From contig NZ_MKSQ01000007.1 in the NCBI RefSeq assembly GCF_001898115.1, forward strand, positions 62,001 through 126,000: 64,000 bases of DNA. The letters run 5' to 3'. The notes below the pieces were generated by a model, which searched no databases, had not been told where the DNA came from, and saw only the letters and a list, made by a program, of their open reading frames with translations. Positions 45,684 through 55,031 of this stretch are shown here, piece after piece (positions within the stretch are counted from its first letter, which is position 1; each line of letters opens with the position of its first letter). Position numbers and translations under genes: made by a program. This stretch comes from Allobosea sp. 67-29 (lineage in GTDB: Bacteria; Pseudomonadota; Alphaproteobacteria; Rhizobiales; Beijerinckiaceae).

Positions 45684-46817
45684 TCAGGCGAAGATGACCT
45701 TGCGGAATCGGGCGAGGGCGAAGCCGAAATAGGCGGCACCGATCGTGATGATCTTGGCGATCTCGGGCCAGACAACGTCGAGACCGGCGCCGCGATACAG
45801 AACGCCCTGCGAGAAGGTGACGAAATGCGGCGTCGGGGAGAGCGTCCGCATGGTCCATTGCAGCCAGGTCGGCATGCTTTCCATCGGTGTCGTCGCACCC
45901 GACAGCAACTGGGTGACAACGAAGACAGGGATGGCGAGCAGGCCGAACTGGCCCATGGTCGTGGCGAGCGTGCCGAGCAGTATCCCGAGCGCAGCCACCG
46001 TGAAGGCATAGATCGCGCTGCCGAGGACGAACAGCAACAGCGATCCGGCGATCGGTACGCCCAGTGCCCATTCGACCACGACGACAAGCGAGGCGACCGC
46101 CGCCAGCAGGATGACGAGCGCGTTCGCGACGATTTTCGCCAGCATGATCTCGATCGGCGTGACCGGCATCACCAGCAGGTGCTCGACCGTGCCCTGCTCG
46201 CGCTCGCGGATCAGGGCCGCGCCGGTCAGCACGATCGTCAGCAGCGTGATGTTGTTGAGGATCTGCATCACCGAGCTGAACCAGCCCGAGTCGAGATTGG
46301 GGTTGAAGCGGGCGCGCACGACCAGATTGATCGGCAGAGAGGTGACGGTCTCTCGCCCGGCCTTCCTGTTGGCAATCTCCTGCGCGATGATCTGCTGGAT
46401 ATAGACGGCGCCGTTGCCGGCTTGCGTCATCGCCGTGGCGTCGATGTTGAGCTGCACCGAGGTCTGCCGTCCGGCCAGCAGATCGGCCTGGAAGTTCGGC
46501 GGTATTTCCAGCACGAAGACCAGGCGGCCGGAATTCATCTCGCTGTCGATCTCGCTGGCACCGATCTGCCGGGAGATCTTGAACAGCGGCGGGCCGAAGG
46601 CCCCCAGCAGCGTCCGCGACAGCTCCGAGCGATCCTCGTCGACAATGCCGATCGTCAGATCACGGGCTTCGAGCTTGACGCTTGTCGCCACAGTGTAGAC
46701 CGCAATGCTGAAGGTGTAGGCGACCAGGATCAGCATCACCGGATCGGCCCTGATGCTGCGCAATTCCTTCACCACGAGGCGCAGGATGTTCTGAACGTGC
46801 GTCGCGATGCCGGCCAT
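45684..46817 (-). CDS. ABC-2 type export permease (YhhJ-like)
   Basis: This 377-residue inner-membrane protein has one N-terminal helix, a large periplasmic loop (about 50-180) and five C-terminal helices, the ABC-2 type II exporter layout. The motif LIREREQGTVEHLLVMPVTPIEIMLAK split around residues 200-226 is the family's coupling region. ATG at 46817 is one base from the fused ATPase gene stop, so the genes are coupled. It completes a system with the upstream ATPase/permease and HlyD adaptor, comparable to yhiI-rbbA-yhhJ. Substrate unknown; an exporter of drugs, lipids or peptides is possible. Confidence 0.88.
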   Translation of the reverse strand: MAGIATHVQNILRLVVKELRSIRADPVMLILVAYTFSIAVYTVATSVKLEARDLTIGIVDEDRSELSRTLLGAFGPPLFKISRQIGASEIDSEMNSGRLVFVLEIPPNFQADLLAGRQTSVQLNIDATAMTQAGNGAVYIQQIIAQEIANRKAGRETVTSLPINLVVRARFNPNLDSGWFSSVMQILNNITLLTIVLTGAALIREREQGTVEHLLVMPVTPIEIMLAKIVANALVILLAAVASLVVVVEWALGVPIAGSLLLFVLGSAIYAFTVAALGILLGTLATTMGQFGLLAIPVFVVTQLLSGATTPMESMPTWLQWTMRTLSPTPHFVTFSQGVLYRGAGLDVVWPEIAKIITIGAAYFGFALARFRKVIFA

Positions 46818-46818
46818 C

Positions 46819-49551
46819 TCAGGCTTCCTGCTTGCGCAGCCCGAGCTGCGCGACGACGAGGAAAAGCAGGAAGAAGCCGGCAAGGACGAGGAGATTGGGC
46901 CAGAGTTCGGCGGCCCCGAGGCCCTTGGTGAAGACACCGACGCTGACGGGCTGGTACCACGCCGGGGGCAGGCTCGTGCCGATCAGGCGGCCGCCGCCCG
47001 AAAGCGAGGCGACCGGCACCATCAGCCCGGAGAAATTGACGGCCGGGATGATCGACAGGATCGCCGTAGCGAAGACGGCCGAGACCTGCGTGCGCGTGAA
47101 GCTGGAGATCAACTGACCGAAGCCGGTCGTCGCGGAGACATAGAGCAGGGTCGCCAACAGCAATGTCCACGCCGAGCCTTTGATCGGCACAGCGAAGACC
47201 GTCAGGGCGATCACCACGAGCATCAGGAAGCTGCCCATCGCCACGCCGATATAGGGCAGCTGCTTGCCGAAGAGGAACTCGAAGCGGCTGATCGGCGTCG
47301 AGCGGAAATTCGCGATCGAGCCGGTCTCCTTCTCGCGTACGACGCCGATGGCCGACATGATCGCCGGAATGACGATCAGCATCAGCATGATCACGCTCGG
47401 CACCATCGCATTGGCGCTCTTGAAGTCTTGATTGTAGCGGAAGCGGGTCTCGATCGTCACCGGCTCCGGCGCATGGCTTGACGCAGCGTGACCGGCCGCG
47501 AAGCCCTGCGCATATTGCGTGGCGAGGCCCGTCACGTAGCCCCGCGTCGTCTCGGCCCGGAACGGCATGGCACCGTCGAGCCAGACGGACAGCTCCGGAA
47601 CACGTCCGCTCATCAGGTCGCGGCCGAAGGAGGGCGGAATCTCGATCGCCAGCTGCAACTCGCCGCTCCTGAGCCGCCGGTCGAGCTCGTCTGCGGAGGC
47701 GATCGGTGGCCGCTCGTCGAAATACCGCGAGCTGGAGAAGGCCTCGACCAGTTGCCGGCTCTCCATCGACTTGTCCTGGTCGAACGTCGCGAACTTCAGA
47801 TTCTCGACGTCGAAGGAAATCCCGAATCCGAACGCCAGCATCAGGAGCAACGGGCCGAGGAAGGCGAAGCTCAGCCGGATCGGGTCGCGCAGCAGCTCCA
47901 TCGTCTCGCGGCGGGTGCAGGCCCAGAGCCGGCGCGGGTCGAAGCGGCGGGCCGGCGGAAGCGGCCGTGCCGCGGCGGCAGGAGGCGCAGCCGGCACGTC
48001 CGATGAATCCGCGATGCCGGCAGCCTCCTTGAGATAGGCGATGAAGGCCTCTTCCAGGGTCCCTGCGCCGCGGCTTCGAACCAGCTCCTGCGGCGTGCCG
48101 ACTGCCAGTACCTTGCCGGCATGCATGAAGGAGATGCGGTCGCAGCGTTCCGCCTCGTTCATGAAGTGCGTCGACAGGAAGATGGTGACGCCGTCGTCGC
48201 GGGAAAGATCGATCAGCGTGCGCCAGAATGCGTCGCGCGCGATCGGATCGACGCCCGATGTCGGTTCGTCGAGGATGAGCATGGCCGGCCGGTGCAGCAC
48301 CGCGACTGCGAGCTGAAGGCGCTGGCGGATGCCGAGCGGCAGGCTGTCGGGCCGCTCGCCCGCGACGCCTTCGAGATCGAAGCGGGCCAGAAGCTCGGCG
48401 ATCCGGCCGGGGATCTCGGCGGGCGGCAGATGGTAGAGCTCGGCGTGCAGCACCAGGTTCTGCCGGACCGTCAGTTCCGTGTAGAGCGAAAAGGCCTGCG
48501 ACATGTAGCCGACGTTGCGCCGCGTCTCCATGTCGTCGGCCGCGAGCGGCTGGCCAAACAGCTTCGCCGTGCCCTCGCTCGCCGGCAGCAGGCCGGTCAG
48601 CATCTTCATCGTGGTCGACTTGCCGCAGCCGTTCGAGCCGAGGAAACCGAAGATTTCGCCGCGTCCGATGCGAAAGCTGACGTGATCGACCGCGACGAAG
48701 TCGCCGAAGCGCCGCGTCAGGCCTTCCGCCTCGATCGCGGGCGTCGCATCGTCGCTCGTCACCCGCGGCCGCAGTTCGACCTCACGATGCTGGGCGCGCT
48801 TGGCTTCCGGCAGCAGCGCGACGAAGGCGGCGTCCAGGGTCGGTTGCCCGGCCTGCTCCCGGAGCTCGGCCGGGGTGCCGGTCGCGATCGCGCGCCCATC
48901 GTCCATGGCGACCAGCCAGTCGAAGCGCTCCGCCTCTTCCATATAGGCGGTGGCGACAACGACGCTCATTCCGGGCCGGCGGGCACGGATCGTGTCGATC
49001 AGATCCCAGAATTGCCCGCGCGACAGCGGATCGACGCCGGTGGTCGGTTCGTCGAGCACCAGCAGGTCGGGATCGTGAATCAGGGCGCAGCATAGCGAGA
49101 GCTTCTGCTTCATACCGCCCGAGAGCTTGGCGGCCGGCCGGCTCTCGAAGGGGTCGAGCCCCGTTGCCCGCAACAGCTCGTCGATGCGGCTGCGGCGTTC
49201 GGCTCCGCCTTGTCCGAACAGCCGCGCGTGAAAGTCGATGTTCTCGAAAACCGAGAGTGTCGGATAGAGATTCCGTCCAAGCCCCTGGGGCATGTAGGCG
49301 ATGCGTCCGCGCCGCGCCTCCCGCTCGGCCGTGACGGCGAGGTCGCCGCCGAGCGCGTGAACGCTGCCCTGCTGGATCGCCCGTACGCCGGCGATGAGCG
49401 CGAGGAGCGTCGACTTGCCGACGCCGTCGGGTCCGATCACACCGATCATGCGCCCCGCAGGGAGGTCGATAGTCAGATCATCGAGGGCCGTCACCTTGCC
49501 GTAACGATGGGTGACGCGCATGAGCCGGGCAGCAGGTCCCGCTTCGGTCAT
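46819..49551 (-). CDS. Fused double-ATPase ABC transporter permease (RbbA-like)
   Basis: This 910-residue protein joins two ABC ATPase domains and an ABC-2 permease. ATPase 1 (1-230) has Walker A GPDGVGKS at 40-47, signature LSGGMKQ and Walker [13 protein letters not shown]. ATPase 2 (about 270-490) has GSNGCGKS and [12 protein letters not shown] but a degenerate signature (LPLGIRQ). The permease (about 540-905) has one long periplasmic loop and TM helices with [13 protein letters not shown]. The order matches RbbA/YhiH, described as both a ribosome-associated ATPase and a transporter part. Here the ATGA overlap with the HlyD gene favours an exporter. Confidence 0.9.
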   Translation of the reverse strand: MTEAGPAARLMRVTHRYGKVTALDDLTIDLPAGRMIGVIGPDGVGKSTLLALIAGVRAIQQGSVHALGGDLAVTAEREARRGRIAYMPQGLGRNLYPTLSVFENIDFHARLFGQGGAERRSRIDELLRATGLDPFESRPAAKLSGGMKQKLSLCCALIHDPDLLVLDEPTTGVDPLSRGQFWDLIDTIRARRPGMSVVVATAYMEEAERFDWLVAMDDGRAIATGTPAELREQAGQPTLDAAFVALLPEAKRAQHREVELRPRVTSDDATPAIEAEGLTRRFGDFVAVDHVSFRIGRGEIFGFLGSNGCGKSTTMKMLTGLLPASEGTAKLFGQPLAADDMETRRNVGYMSQAFSLYTELTVRQNLVLHAELYHLPPAEIPGRIAELLARFDLEGVAGERPDSLPLGIRQRLQLAVAVLHRPAMLILDEPTSGVDPIARDAFWRTLIDLSRDDGVTIFLSTHFMNEAERCDRISFMHAGKVLAVGTPQELVRSRGAGTLEEAFIAYLKEAAGIADSSDVPAAPPAAAARPLPPARRFDPRRLWACTRRETMELLRDPIRLSFAFLGPLLLMLAFGFGISFDVENLKFATFDQDKSMESRQLVEAFSSSRYFDERPPIASADELDRRLRSGELQLAIEIPPSFGRDLMSGRVPELSVWLDGAMPFRAETTRGYVTGLATQYAQGFAAGHAASSHAPEPVTIETRFRYNQDFKSANAMVPSVIMLMLIVIPAIMSAIGVVREKETGSIANFRSTPISRFEFLFGKQLPYIGVAMGSFLMLVVIALTVFAVPIKGSAWTLLLATLLYVSATTGFGQLISSFTRTQVSAVFATAILSIIPAVNFSGLMVPVASLSGGGRLIGTSLPPAWYQPVSVGVFTKGLGAAELWPNLLVLAGFFLLFLVVAQLGLRKQEA

Positions 49552-50552
49552 GGCAGCTTCACGGCGAGCGAGTCGGGCCATTTTGCGGAGGGCGAGGTGC
49601 GGACGAAGCCGAGGCCGCGCACGCCGGTCTTCACCTGCCGGTGATACTTGGCCAGCAAATCCCGGTCGAGCTGGAGTTTGATGCGGAAGACCAGCTTCTC
49701 GCGCTCCTCGGCGGTTTCGACGGCCTTCGGCGTGAACTGGGCATCCGCGGCCACGAAACTGACGGTTGCCGGAATCACGTATTGCGGCACCGGATCGAGT
49801 ATGATCCGGGCTTCGTCACCGAGCGCGAGCTGCCCGGCCTGGGCTGCCGGGAGATAGATCGTCATGTAGACGTCGGAGAGGTCGAGGATGGTGACGATCC
49901 GCGTCCCGGCCGCCACGACCTCGCCGGTGCGGGCGAGTTGATACTGCACCCGCCCGCTGCGTGGCGCCACCAGAACGAGATCGACGAGGATCGCCTTGAT
50001 CTGCTCGGCATCGGCCTCGGAAGCGCGGATCGCGAACTGAGCCTGGTCCCGTTGCGCCTCGGCGGCGCGCAGGGCGGCGTCTGCAGCGTCGGCCTTTGCC
50101 GAGCGCTGCTCGTCGACTTGCTTGCTGAGATATCCCTTCGCGACCAGCTCCTTGCCACGCTCGGCATCGGTCCGTGCGAGGATCTGGTCGCTCTTGCGCT
50201 GCGCGATCAGCGCCTCGGCCTCGGCGAGCGCCTGGCGGGCCCGCAGGACCTGCGCCTGCGCCGAGCGCAGCTGTGCTTCGTATTCGGGCGAGGAGATCCG
50301 CGCGACCACCTGGCCGGCGGTGACCTCGTCCCCCTCCCGAACCGTTACCTCCGCCAGACGCCCTGCATATTTCGACGCGACGTCGACCTGCGTCGCCTCG
50401 ATCCGGCCATTGGTCTTCACGATGCCTTCGGGCATGGTGTCGCCGCGCAACCTTTCGATCAACGCCTTGATGCGCGATTGCGCCTGGGCAGCGGGCGCAG
50501 CCAGGACGGCCACGGCGAGAATGGCTGCCGCTACGGCTCGCAAGCGTCGCAT
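49548..50552 (-). CDS. HlyD/EmrA-type periplasmic adaptor protein
   Basis: This 334-residue protein has a signal peptide ([18 protein letters not shown]), a biotinyl-lipoyl-like half motif ([21 protein letters not shown]), a long coiled-coil hairpin (about 95-195, [20 protein letters not shown]) and the second lipoyl/beta-barrel part ([18 protein letters not shown]). It bridges the inner-membrane ABC permease to an outer-membrane channel, probably TolC (7472). It is the first gene of the leftward three-gene operon, and 212 bp separate it from the next gene upstream. Confidence 0.9.
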   Translation of the reverse strand: MRRLRAVAAAILAVAVLAAPAAQAQSRIKALIERLRGDTMPEGIVKTNGRIEATQVDVASKYAGRLAEVTVREGDEVTAGQVVARISSPEYEAQLRSAQAQVLRARQALAEAEALIAQRKSDQILARTDAERGKELVAKGYLSKQVDEQRSAKADAADAALRAAEAQRDQAQFAIRASEADAEQIKAILVDLVLVAPRSGRVQYQLARTGEVVAAGTRIVTILDLSDVYMTIYLPAAQAGQLALGDEARIILDPVPQYVIPATVSFVAADAQFTPKAVETAEEREKLVFRIKLQLDRDLLAKYHRQVKTGVRGLGFVRTSPSAKWPDSLAVKLP

Positions 50553-50764
50553 CTGGCTTCTCCGGCAAAGGGGCGGAAACGGCTTTCCTTCGCGTCATCA
50601 CTAGCATGCGACGGGCCGATGAAGCCAAGTCGCCGGCCGATGGCTGGCATCGAATTCGAGCCGGGATCATAGAGACTGCGACGCGCCCGAACGCGCGTCC
50701 GCGCCTGTCGGCAGAAACCAGGCGACCGGAAGCGTCGAGCCTCGGCAGGGCGTCCTTCTGCGGA

Positions 50765-51211
50765 TCACGCCATCGTCAGAATGCGCTCGATCTCGTCGAC
50801 CGGATGCTTGGTCAGGTCCTTGTCGACCTCGGCCAGGATGCGGGAGCGCAGATCGTCGTCCAGATGCTGCCGCAGCATCGCGAGCATCCGCGGCGGCGCG
50901 ACCAGTACGATGTCTTTCGCCGAGCCCGAGCGCTGCGCAAGCCGCAGCGCCGAGACGGTGTCGCGGGCGAACTGGTTTTCGGCCAGTTCGTGCCAATCGG
51001 TCTCCTGCGTGGCACTGGTCGGGGCGACGGCGTTCTGGATGCGGCCCGGCCGGTCGGCTCCTTGCTCCGAGTTCGGCGGATTCGCCGGGGCTTCCCGCAC
51101 CTGCTCGACCTTCAGGCTTGGCTGGGCGGTGCCTCCGTCATTGCGAAGGAACAGGGCCTTGCGGGCGTCGCAGACGGCCACCCAGGCGTCATGGGGGATC
51201 ATCAGGTTCAT
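50765..51211 (-). CDS. Host-attachment-type protein (baeRF-like fold)
   Basis: This 148-residue protein matches the Host_attach family, first named in Agrobacterium and structurally like archaeal release factor 1 domains. Visible family features are PHDAWVAVCDARKALFLRND, WHELAENQFARDTVSALRLA and the terminal segment DIVLVAPPRMLAMLRQHLDD with KDLTKHPVDEIERIL. ATG at 51211 is the first with homology. It is divergent from the beta-CASP nuclease gene, and a TTGA-N6-TCAA site lies between. A role in ribosome or stress physiology is more likely than true attachment, but unproven. Confidence 0.85.
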   Translation of the reverse strand: MNLMIPHDAWVAVCDARKALFLRNDGGTAQPSLKVEQVREAPANPPNSEQGADRPGRIQNAVAPTSATQETDWHELAENQFARDTVSALRLAQRSGSAKDIVLVAPPRMLAMLRQHLDDDLRSRILAEVDKDLTKHPVDEIERILTMA

Positions 51212-51313
51212 GGCGCGGCTCCTTGTCTGGGAATGGCCCGGGACACGGCAACTATCCGGCTGGCCGCCCCGTCTGCCTTGATCCAGCGCAAAGGGAACGC
51301 GGCAAGCGGCAAT

Positions 51314-51327
51314 TTGATCATTCTCAA
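51314..51327. promoter_or_regulatory. FixK/FNR-type site between host-attachment and nuclease genes
   Basis: TTGATCATTCTCAA fits TTGA-N6-TCAA exactly. The centre is 93 bp from the nuclease ATG and 109 bp from the host-attachment ATG, so a symmetric activator could serve both directions at about -41 from each start of transcription. Confidence 0.7.
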
Positions 51328-51413
51328 GGCGCATTTGGGCGCGGCGTGGTTCGGAAAGGGTGGTGTGGCAAGGCTGTTTGCCCGGCAGCAGGCGGCGGCG
51401 CAGGAGGTCGAGG

Positions 51414-53021
51414 ATGACGGACCCTGACAGCCAGCGCGAAGGCGAGATCCGCCTGTACTTTCACGGTGCGGCCGGGGCGGTCACCGGCTCCTGTTTCGCA
51501 CTCCGCACCGGAGAGGCTCACCTGCTGGTCGATTGCGGGCTGTTCCAGGGCTCCAAATCCGAAAAGGAGCTCAACTACCGATCGTTCCCCTTCGATCCTG
51601 CCGCTCTGGATGCCGTGCTCCTGACCCATGCCCATATCGATCACAGCGGGCTGCTGCCGAAATTGACGAAGGACGGCTTCAGGGGACCGATCTTCGCGAC
51701 ATCGGCGACCATCGATCTCTGCTCGGTGATGCTGGCCGATTCGGGCCATGTCCAGGAGGCCGAAGTCGAACAGCTCAACCGACGCAATGCCCGCCGCGGC
51801 TTGCCTCCGGTTCAGGCGATCTACGACGCCGAGCAGGCCCAGGCGACCCTTACCCAGTTTCGCGCCGTTCCGCTCGGCGCCCCGGTCTCGGTCGCCCGCG
51901 GTATGCGCGCCCGGTTTTGGGATGCCGGGCACCTGCTCGGCTCCGCTTCCATCGAGGTCGAGATCGACAGGGCGGGCGAGGCGCCGCTGCGCCTGCTCTT
52001 TTCCGGTGATATCGGCTCGAGTCTCGCACCTTTCCACGGCGCCCCGACGGGCCCTCGGGGCATCGATCACCTGATCTGCGAGTCGACCTATGGCGATGTC
52101 GATCGGCAGGAGGTAACGCTCGATCAACGCCTGAATGTCCTGCAGGGCGAGGTCGCGGCTGCGGCACGCGCGTCCGGCGCGATGCTCATTCCCTCCTTCG
52201 CGGTCGAGCGCACGCAGGAGCTGCTCGTCGACCTCGTTCGCCTGATGAAGGCGGGCGCGATCCCGAGCGCGCCGATCTTCGTCGATTCACCGCTCGCGAC
52301 CAGGGCCAGTGCAGTGTTCGAAAACCATGCCGGCGCGATGGCTGGCGGGGACGCGCTGCGTGAGGCCCTCCGGGACTCCCGAGTCCGTTTCACGGAATCG
52401 GTCGAGCAGAGCAAGGCCATAGCCCGCATCCGGGGCTTCCATATCGTGATTGCGGCGAGCGGGATGTGCGACGCCGGGCGGATCCGGCATCATCTCAAGG
52501 AATGGTTGTGGCGCGACAGTGCCACGGTGCTTTTCGTCGGGTTCCAGGCTCAGGGAACGCTGGGCCGGATCCTGCTCGACGGAGCCCGCCGGGTCCGGAT
52601 CATGGGGGAGGACGTGCGGGTGAAGGCCCGCATCCGCTCGGTCGACATCTATTCGGGCCATGCCGACGGGCCCCAGCTCGCCGCCTGGATCGCCGAGCGC
52701 CGGCCCATATCGGGCTCGGTCTTCCTGACGCACGGCGAGACCCATGCCATCGAAGGCCTGCGCCAAAGAGTGAAAGCGCTCGATGACGATCTCGATGTCG
52801 TCGCGCCCACGCTGGACAGCGCCTTTGCACTCACGGGGACAACCTCGCGCCAGATCGGCGGTCCGGTGCGGAGCGCGGCTGAAAGCGCCGGCCGCCTCGA
52901 CTGGCACAACGAGCTCTCCAGCCTGATCCTCGATATCGACGAGGAGATGTCGCAGGCAGCCGACGAGCGCGCCCGCAAGCAGATCGTCCGCCGCCTCCGG
53001 AAGGCGCTGGAGTCCGAGTAG
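51414..53021 (+). CDS. Metallo-beta-lactamase/beta-CASP nuclease
   Basis: This 535-residue protein belongs to the RNA-processing MBL group (CPSF73/RNase J relatives). The zinc motif HAHIDH lies at 72-77. Other elements are DAGHLLGSASIEVE, FSGDIG, ESTYGD, and the beta-CASP insert with IPSFAVERTQELL, PIFVDSPLA and IAASGMCDAGRIRHHL, then SGHADGPQLAAWI. Active-site residues are complete, so an RNA endo- or exonuclease is expected. ATG at 51414 has AGGAGG six bases before. Similar genes recur in bacterial hypoxia-regulated clusters; the FixK site upstream fits. Confidence 0.9.
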   Translation: MTDPDSQREGEIRLYFHGAAGAVTGSCFALRTGEAHLLVDCGLFQGSKSEKELNYRSFPFDPAALDAVLLTHAHIDHSGLLPKLTKDGFRGPIFATSATIDLCSVMLADSGHVQEAEVEQLNRRNARRGLPPVQAIYDAEQAQATLTQFRAVPLGAPVSVARGMRARFWDAGHLLGSASIEVEIDRAGEAPLRLLFSGDIGSSLAPFHGAPTGPRGIDHLICESTYGDVDRQEVTLDQRLNVLQGEVAAAARASGAMLIPSFAVERTQELLVDLVRLMKAGAIPSAPIFVDSPLATRASAVFENHAGAMAGGDALREALRDSRVRFTESVEQSKAIARIRGFHIVIAASGMCDAGRIRHHLKEWLWRDSATVLFVGFQAQGTLGRILLDGARRVRIMGEDVRVKARIRSVDIYSGHADGPQLAAWIAERRPISGSVFLTHGETHAIEGLRQRVKALDDDLDVVAPTLDSAFALTGTTSRQIGGPVRSAAESAGRLDWHNELSSLILDIDEEMSQAADERARKQIVRRLRKALESE

Positions 53022-53046
53022 GCGGTGCTTTCGAGGGGGCTGCAGG

Positions 53047-53271
53047 TCAGCGGGAGAGGATCTCCCGAACCAGGCTCGCGAACGCCCGTAGATGAAGCCA
53101 GAATGAAAAGGCGGGCTTCTCGTCGAGCTCGTTGACGATCAGAGTGCCGCGTCCGCCGCGCCACGACGGCAAGGAGCGCCTGATCCTGGCGATCCAACCG
53201 GATTGCTGTCCTTCTGGCATCCTGAGGCTCTTCACCATAAGACCGGGCTCCATATTTCGCCCGAAGGTCAT
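53047..53271 (-). CDS. Small hypothetical protein beside FixK-type site
   Basis: This encodes 74 residues from ATG at 53271 with AAGGA upstream; internal ATGs at 53253 and 53238 (the last with GGAG nine bases before) are alternatives. The sequence is basic with a hydrophobic C-terminal helix (PAFSFWLHLRAFASLVREIL). No family recognised. The FixK-like site at 53281-53294 is 10 bp from the first ATG. If transcription starts 41 bp from its centre, the shortest start (53238) would be used. Confidence 0.4.
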   Translation of the reverse strand: MTFGRNMEPGLMVKSLRMPEGQQSGWIARIRRSLPSWRGGRGTLIVNELDEKPAFSFWLHLRAFASLVREILSR

Positions 53272-53280
53272 CGCCTGTCC

Positions 53281-53294
53281 TTGATCGGGGTCAA
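53281..53294. promoter_or_regulatory. FixK/FNR-type site, left copy
   Basis: TTGATCGGGGTCAA matches TTGA-N6-TCAA, with one outer base off the perfect TTGAT/ATCAA palindrome. It lies between the small leftward gene and the rightward kinase gene, 74 bp left of a second site. Confidence 0.6.
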
Positions 53295-53354
53295 GGATGA
53301 GCCTCGCAACCGCCCGGGCGGGCGGATCAAGGTTCCAGCGCCGAGCGGCTCAAC

Positions 53355-53368
53355 TTGAGGAATGTCAA
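53355..53368. promoter_or_regulatory. FixK/FNR-type site, right copy
   Basis: TTGAGGAATGTCAA matches TTGA-N6-TCAA. An AATGAT element at 53391-53396 lies where a -10 box would fall if the site is centred near -41. The downstream ATG is at 53421. Confidence 0.65.
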
Positions 53369-53420
53369 GGCTCGTCCAGTTCGATTGGGGAATGATCGCG
53401 CACCGAAGAGGAACCTCGTG

Positions 53421-55004
53421 ATGCAGACCGCCAGCCAGAACGAAACGATCTGCTTTCTCGGATCGTCCAGGGCCTTTGGCGATTGTGCCGACTGCATGGA
53501 GATGGTCTCCACTCACATCTCCGTCGTGCTGTTGATCGGCGCCCGCGCCCTCAAGCTGAAGCGCCCGGTCAAGTTGCCCTATGTCGATCTGTCGACGCCC
53601 GAACTGCGATTGGCGATGAGCGAGCATGAGCTGATGCTGAACCGCCGGACAGCACCGGATCTGTATCGCGCGGTCCATCGCATCACCCGCGAGCGCAGCG
53701 GTGCTCTTGCGCTGAACGGAGAGGGCGAGCTGGTCGAGGCCGTGCTCGAAATGAAGCGCTTCGACAACAATTTCCTGTTCGATCGGCTGGCGGAGAGGGG
53801 GCGCCTGACCGCCGGCGACATGGCCGAGCTGGCAGCCGTCATCGCCCGGTTCCATCAGGCGGCGGCCGTCTGCACGGACGGCGACGGCGCGGCGCGGATG
53901 GAGCGCGTCCTCACCATCAACGAGCGGGCTTTCGCGCTGGCGAAAATCCTGCCCAACGACGAAGTCGAGCCCGTGATCGCGGATTGCCGGGCCGCGCTGG
54001 CACGGCATGCCGGCTTGCTTGACCAGAGGGCTCGCGGCGGAAGGGTGCGGCGCGGGCATGGCGACCTGCACCTGCGCAATATCTGCTCGGTCGACGGAAG
54101 GCCGCTGCTCTTCGATTGCCTGGAGTTCGATGAGGATTTGGCGACAGTCGACATCCTCTACGATCTCGCCTTCGTTCTGATGGACCTCTGGCATCGCAAG
54201 CTCGAACCGCTCGCGAATGTCCTCTTTAACCGCTATCTCGATATGCTCGGCGATGAAGGGGGCCTGCGTCTGCTGCCCTTCTTCATGGCGGTAAGGGCTG
54301 CCGTGCGCGCACATGTCGTCGCGGTCGATGACAGCAGGCCGGAAGCCGAGCGACTGGCCGAGTCGCGTGCCTATCTCGCGCTCTGCCGGAACCTGTTGCG
54401 GCCGCAATCGCCGCTCCTCCTGGCGATCGGCGGCTATTCGGGTTCGGGCAAGTCGACGCTCGCTGCGAGATTGGCACCGACGCTCGGGCCAGCCCCGGGC
54501 GCGCGCATTGCCGCGAGCGACCGACTGCGGAAGAAACTGTGCGGCGTGGCCGCCGAGACGCGCCTGTCGGCGGAAGCCTATGCCGCCGATGTCTCGGCCC
54601 GCACCTACCGCGCCATGATGCAGTCCGCCGAGGAGGCTCTGATGCAGGGACATGCAGCCATCGCCGATGCGGTCTTCGACCGTCGCGCGGAGCGCGAGCG
54701 CATCGGGGAGGTGGCTCGTTGCGTCGGCGTGCCGTTCTGCGGCCTTTGGCTGCAGGCGCCGCAGCAAATGCTTGTCCATCGCGTGGAGGCACGCCGCGGC
54801 GACCCCTCCGACGCCACGCCGGATGTCGTGCTGGCGCAGGTTGCCCGCCATGGGGCCGCGACGGAATGGACCCGGATCTCCGCGCGGGAGGAGATGGAGG
54901 TGGTCGCGACCGCCGCGCTGGCGGCAATCGGCTCTCATACCGGGGCGGCTGCGATCTGGCCGAACCCGTCCTGTGCCCGGCCGGAGGCCCTGTGTCTGCC
55001 GTGA
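53421..55004 (+). CDS. Fused aminoglycoside-phosphotransferase-like and P-loop kinase protein
   Basis: This 527-residue protein has two enzymatic modules. Residues 1-330 form an APH/choline kinase-like domain with the catalytic loop HGDLHLRN at 213-220 and metal motif FDCLEFDEDL at 231-240. Residues 331-500 form a P-loop kinase domain with GGYSGSGKST at 337-346. This bifunctional pairing is known, often near universal stress proteins and MBL nucleases, but its substrate is unknown; antibiotic resistance should not be assumed. ATG at 53421 with GAGG upstream. Two FixK-like sites lie in its promoter region. Confidence 0.85.
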   Translation: MQTASQNETICFLGSSRAFGDCADCMEMVSTHISVVLLIGARALKLKRPVKLPYVDLSTPELRLAMSEHELMLNRRTAPDLYRAVHRITRERSGALALNGEGELVEAVLEMKRFDNNFLFDRLAERGRLTAGDMAELAAVIARFHQAAAVCTDGDGAARMERVLTINERAFALAKILPNDEVEPVIADCRAALARHAGLLDQRARGGRVRRGHGDLHLRNICSVDGRPLLFDCLEFDEDLATVDILYDLAFVLMDLWHRKLEPLANVLFNRYLDMLGDEGGLRLLPFFMAVRAAVRAHVVAVDDSRPEAERLAESRAYLALCRNLLRPQSPLLLAIGGYSGSGKSTLAARLAPTLGPAPGARIAASDRLRKKLCGVAAETRLSAEAYAADVSARTYRAMMQSAEEALMQGHAAIADAVFDRRAERERIGEVARCVGVPFCGLWLQAPQQMLVHRVEARRGDPSDATPDVVLAQVARHGAATEWTRISAREEMEVVATAALAAIGSHTGAAAIWPNPSCARPEALCLP

Positions 55005-55031
55005 CCGCGACCGATGATTCTGGACGTAGGT

